This document shows, piece by piece, positions 60,729-64,000 of a stretch of DNA of 64,000 nt. How positions within the stretch are numbered: the first letter of the stretch is position 1; every line of letters starts with the position of its first letter. Made by a program: the position numbers and the translations under genes. Source of the stretch: Leishmania infantum JPCM5 (lineage: Eukaryota > Euglenozoa > Kinetoplastea > Trypanosomatida > Trypanosomatidae); the NCBI RefSeq assembly GCF_000002875.2, contig NC_009408.2, positions 62,001 through 126,000 of the forward strand, written 5' to 3'. The notes under the pieces were generated by a model. The model saw only the letters and a program-made list of their open reading frames with translations, did no database searches and was not told the DNA's origin.

Positions 60729-61070
60729 ATGCATACCGACAACTCACCTCTCTCCCCTCGGTGCTTTGGAGCGGATGGCACTGTCTATACGGACTGCGCA
60801 ACAAGAGGACTCCCACTAATATGTGTATGCACACTCGCGACGGTGCAACAAATGTTTCACGGCCCGTCTTTCAAGCAACGTAATGGCTGCGCGTGCTCTC
60901 AGAAAAACAAGATCTTGAAGCTATGCTTGACCAGCGTCCCGGCGGCTTTACTCCTGTCGCCGCTAGTAGGATGCGTTTACAGACCTGGCCAAAACTATAC
61001 CGGAAGGATCAATGAGACCCGCGAGGGTAGTAAAGACGCGGCGGAATATGTGCGCCTAAATATGGCGTAA
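60729..61070 (+). CDS. Possible small Cys-rich protein (113 residues), low confidence
   Basis: The frame from ATG 60729 to TAA 61070 gives 113 residues with nine or so cysteines (CFG, TDC, CVC, GCAC, KLC, GCVY), one hydrophobic stretch (TSVPAALLLSPLVGCVY) and a possible N-glycosylation site (NYTG). An earlier in-frame ATG at 60681 adds a Phe-rich pseudo-signal peptide that is really the polypyrimidine tract. I recognise no family. The composition is less GC3-biased than the neighbouring genes. It could be a fast-evolving gene or a chance frame. Confidence 0.3.
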   Translation: MHTDNSPLSPRCFGADGTVYTDCATRGLPLICVCTLATVQQMFHGPSFKQRNGCACSQKNKILKLCLTSVPAALLLSPLVGCVYRPGQNYTGRINETREGSKDAAEYVRLNMA

Positions 61071-62516
61071 TACTGAAAAGCGCACGGGGCCAGCCGGGAC
61101 CGCCAGCAAGGAGCCCATCACGCTCTCCTCATCCCTTCACCATCTCTTTACTTTGCCGCGTTGACACCCATGCTCTTCTCATTTCCGCCTTGCCGCCCCC
61201 AGACACACAAACACGCTGGATTCATAGAACGCATCGGCCTTCTCGCACCTTCGCATAGTGCCGCTCTCCCTCCTGCCCTCCTTCCCCTCTCCTCGGCTCT
61301 CTCCCGTGTATACACTCCTCCATATCAATACATACCCTCACGCTTCGTCGTCGGTGTGCGGCAGGAGCACTCGGGCCGACACAGACGAACCATCCCGTCA
61401 CAGGCAAATGCAGTGTCTCCTAACTCCCCGAAACGTGGCGGTGCAGACGAAACTAACAAAGAAGGGTCTGAAAATGTCTCCATCATCACTGCGCGTTGCA
61501 CACTCAACACCGACGTCAGCGACGACGATAAAATTCACACAAGAGCCCGCGCAGAACCTCCGCGACAAGCACCAAGCAAAAAAATAACAAGGATGCGGAC
61601 ACTCGCGGACGTTTTTTTTTATCGTCTTCAATACTTCCATGTTCGTACTTCCCTGTTGCCGTGTGGTCTCCTGGCGCAGAGTAGCGCCGCGGAGAATGCA
61701 TGGCAAGAAAGGAAGCACCACACCCACACACACACACGACTGCCGTCTCTTTCAGCTCCGTTCTTGCGTTCTTGTACCTCTCCCATTCCTTTTTCGCTGT
61801 TTCACGCGAAACGTGTCATCACTCCCCCTCCTCCTCGACTCGTCGTCACAACTGCGCCTCTGTTGCCGGTTTGCGTGTTCTCATGGCAAATCGGACTTTG
61901 GCTGTCGCTCCTCTGCCGCACCTCGCGTCCGCTGCGCCCCCCACCCCACCCCTTTTTCCCTATTCTCTCTCGATAAGGTCGTGCGCCGCCACTTCAACCC
62001 CCCCCCCGTCGGGTAGCGTTGGCCTTCTCATCCTTGCCAGCTATCCCTCCTCTGTTGCCACAATCAAGAAGCCGCAGATACACGCATCGCCTGCGCCACG
62101 CTGCCCGCCTGTCTGTCTCTCCCTCTCTCCCTGCGAACCTCCCATTCAACTCGTGCCCCTAACTTCCTCCTTCGCTGCTGCTGCCGGCGCGCCACTCAGT
62201 GTCGCTCTTGCTTCGTCCTGTCGAAGCTCTTTCCAGTTTCGCTGTCGCGCATGGTTTCATCTCTGCTGTTTCCTGCGTCCGTGCGTGCGTGCGTGTTGCC
62301 CTTTAGTGGGGATTTGTGTCTCCCCTCTCGGCCCCCTCCCCATGCCCAACACACACACATACACACACACACACCGCCCTTCCTGCTTCCTTGCCTCGTT
62401 CTTTAGGTGCACCCATACACCCATACGCACACACACACACCAAGTCACAGCCCGCACACGCCTAAAGGCCTCTACATCGGGTACATACGTGCAATCAATA
62501 CACTTTTTGCACACAT
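61071..62516. other. 1.4-kb intergenic spacer
   Basis: Mostly C/T-rich with (CA)n at 61722-61736, 62352-62373 and 62430-62441. The 271- and 338-codon frames here are spacer translation; the latter runs into the next gene in the wrong frame. Confidence 0.6.
62377..62406 (+). promoter_or_regulatory. Predicted spliced-leader acceptor of aspartate aminotransferase
   Basis: The tract CCCTTCCTGCTTCCTTGCC continues to TTCTTTAG at 62406, for a 5' UTR of about 110 nt. Confidence 0.6.
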
Positions 62517-63812
62517 ATGCTTCGCCACGTATGCTCGTCCGCCGTCGTGGCCTGCAGTGCTGGCCTGGCGCCGATCAGCTGCCGCCGTGTAGGGTCGACA
62601 AGCTACTTCTCGGCCGTGCCGCGCGCGCCTCCGGATGCCATCATGGGCATTGCTGCGGACTTCGCCAAAGACATGTGTCCAAACAAGGTAAACCTTTGCG
62701 TCGGAGTCTACCGTGATGAGCAGAACAAGCCCTTTGTGCTGGAGTCCGTGCGCAAGGCAATGTCGCACATTGTGGAGCGCGACACGCAGATGGACTACGC
62801 GCCCATTGCGGGTCTGCCATCCTTCGTGAATAGCGTGCAGCGGCTATGCTTTGGAAAGCCAATGCTGGACGTTCAAGGCGACCGCATCGCCTCGGCACAG
62901 ACTCTTAGTGGCACCGGTGCCCTGCATCTTGGCGTGCAGCTACTGCAGCGCTCCTCTGGTGGCTCCGGCACCGCGACGCTGCACATCCCGAGCCCCTCCT
63001 ACCCGAATCACCTGAATATCCTGCAGCATGTGAACGTTGAGGCTAGCTATTACCCGTACTACAATCTGAGTACGCATCGCTTGAACATCGATGCAATGCT
63101 CAACTATCTGCGCCAGCTGCCCGCCGGCTCCGTCATCTTGCTGCACGCCTGTGCGCACAACCCGACTGGGTGCGATCCTACGCCAGAGGAATGGCAGCAG
63201 ATTGTAGACGTCATCTGCCGAAGCGATCTCATTCCGTTCGTTGACATGGCATACCAGGGTTTTGCGACGGGCGACATCGAGCGCGATGCCTACGTCCTGC
63301 GCGCGTTGAATCAGCAAGAGGTCCCCACGTACCTGGTGGCCCAGTCGTTGGCGAAGAGCTTCGGTCTCTACGGGCATCGCACTGGCGCCCTGCACATCCG
63401 CTGCACCACGCAGAAGGAGAAAGTGAATGTCCTGTCGCAGCTGCAGTCGACGATTCGCGCCACGTACAGCAACCCTCCCATCTTCGGTGCTCGCATCGCG
63501 GACGAGATTTTGCGGACACCGCAGCTGCGCGAGCTGTGGAAGTCGGAGCTGAACCAGATGTCTAGCCGACTGCAGGATGTTCGGCACCGTCTTGTCGCCC
63601 AGCTGCGCGCCTGTGGCTCGACGCGTGACTGGGAGTACCTCGAGAAAGGTGTGGGTATGATGTCGCTGACGGGACTGACGGAGGATCAGGTGATGGCGCT
63701 GCAGCAGAAGTACAGCGTCTACCTGACGCGCAACGGTCGCATCGCGTTTTCTGGACTGAGCTCCGAAAATGTGGCCTACGTCGCTCAGTCCATCCACGAT
63801 GTGTCCCGGTAG
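62517..63812 (+). CDS. ASAT: Aspartate aminotransferase, mitochondrial
   Basis: 431 residues. It is a PLP enzyme interconverting aspartate plus 2-oxoglutarate with oxaloacetate plus glutamate. The start matches a mitochondrial presequence (about 25 residues with Arg, Cys and Ser, no acidic residues). Fold-type I landmarks are all visible: NLCVGVYRD near 59-67, the NPTG loop (Asn215), the PLP Schiff-base lysine K280 in SLAKSFGLYGHRTG, and the substrate-carboxylate arginine R408 in NGRIAFSGL. The length is normal for the I-alpha subfamily. It sits downstream of the transporter pair and supplies the mitochondrial oxaloacetate/aspartate node shared with fumarate hydratase in the same unit. It looks intact. 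Confidence 0.95.
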   Translation: MLRHVCSSAVVACSAGLAPISCRRVGSTSYFSAVPRAPPDAIMGIAADFAKDMCPNKVNLCVGVYRDEQNKPFVLESVRKAMSHIVERDTQMDYAPIAGLPSFVNSVQRLCFGKPMLDVQGDRIASAQTLSGTGALHLGVQLLQRSSGGSGTATLHIPSPSYPNHLNILQHVNVEASYYPYYNLSTHRLNIDAMLNYLRQLPAGSVILLHACAHNPTGCDPTPEEWQQIVDVICRSDLIPFVDMAYQGFATGDIERDAYVLRALNQQEVPTYLVAQSLAKSFGLYGHRTGALHIRCTTQKEKVNVLSQLQSTIRATYSNPPIFGARIADEILRTPQLRELWKSELNQMSSRLQDVRHRLVAQLRACGSTRDWEYLEKGVGMMSLTGLTEDQVMALQQKYSVYLTRNGRIAFSGLSSENVAYVAQSIHDVSR

Positions 63813-64000
63813 ACGATGAGCAGGTGCGGAGCGCGTGACTGATGTGGCCCCCTTCCGTGCCAGCAGCAGGCTGCGTCGCTGCGCATGCATTCTCTCCCTG
63901 GCTCACTGTTGCAGCGAAGATCAGCACACGCGCTCTCTGTGCATGGCCGCGGCATCGGACTGCGAGCGCAAAATGCGTCGCAATAGTTCTGTTGAGCGGT
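63813..64000. other. Start of the 3' UTR of aspartate aminotransferase
   Basis: No coding signal is seen before the window ends. Confidence 0.6.

Overview
This window looks like nuclear DNA of a kinetoplastid, almost certainly Leishmania. It is GC-rich. All recognisable genes are intronless and lie on the + strand, as in a polycistronic transcription unit. They are separated by long pyrimidine-rich spacers full of (CA/GT)n, and most genes are preceded by a polypyrimidine tract and an AG, the layout of a spliced-leader trans-splicing acceptor. The spacers also hold degenerate ingi/L1Tc-type retroposons (SIDER/DIRE). From general knowledge, a mitochondrial class I fumarate hydratase, an LPG5A-type UDP-galactose transporter and a mitochondrial aspartate aminotransferase occur together on chromosome 24 of Old World Leishmania. 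That placement is inference; the species cannot be settled from the sequence alone.

Layout, left to right: (1) a roughly 2000-residue protein of unknown function, open at the left edge; (2) a large protein with an FHA-like N-terminus and a catalytically degenerate PPP phosphatase fold (7026-11237); (3) an outer-arm dynein intermediate chain, DNAI1 type; (4) a DxDxT (FCP/SCP, NIF) phosphatase; (5) the ribosome quality-control E3 ligase listerin; (6) a 319-residue protein of unknown function; (7) mitochondrial fumarate hydratase; (8) an Rsm22-type mitoribosome methyltransferase-like protein; (9) GPI ethanolamine phosphate transferase (GPI13/PIG-O); (10) a four-span membrane protein; (11) a likely 75-residue single-span protein; (12) two tandem UDP-galactose transporter genes with a decayed reverse-transcriptase retroposon (DIRE) between them; (13) a possible small Cys-rich ORF; (14) mitochondrial aspartate aminotransferase, followed by the start of its 3' UTR. 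I saw no tRNA, rRNA, CRISPR array or strand switch.

The genes do not form a pathway operon; kinetoplastid clusters rarely do. Some themes recur. Fumarate hydratase and aspartate aminotransferase both act at the mitochondrial fumarate/malate/oxaloacetate node. GPI13 and the UDP-Gal transporters serve surface glycoconjugate synthesis. Listerin and Rsm22 concern cytosolic and mitochondrial ribosomes respectively.

The most unusual region is 47.6-57.7 kb. The two transporter genes share about 1.3 kb of 5' flank plus their first 31 codons, and also their last roughly 290 codons, almost base for base. The middle of the proteins (about residues 32-176) and the last four residues are diverged. This is a mosaic pattern of gene conversion. 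The left boundary of the duplicated block in copy 2 abuts the DIRE, whose RT remnant carries a short telomere-like CCCTAA tract.
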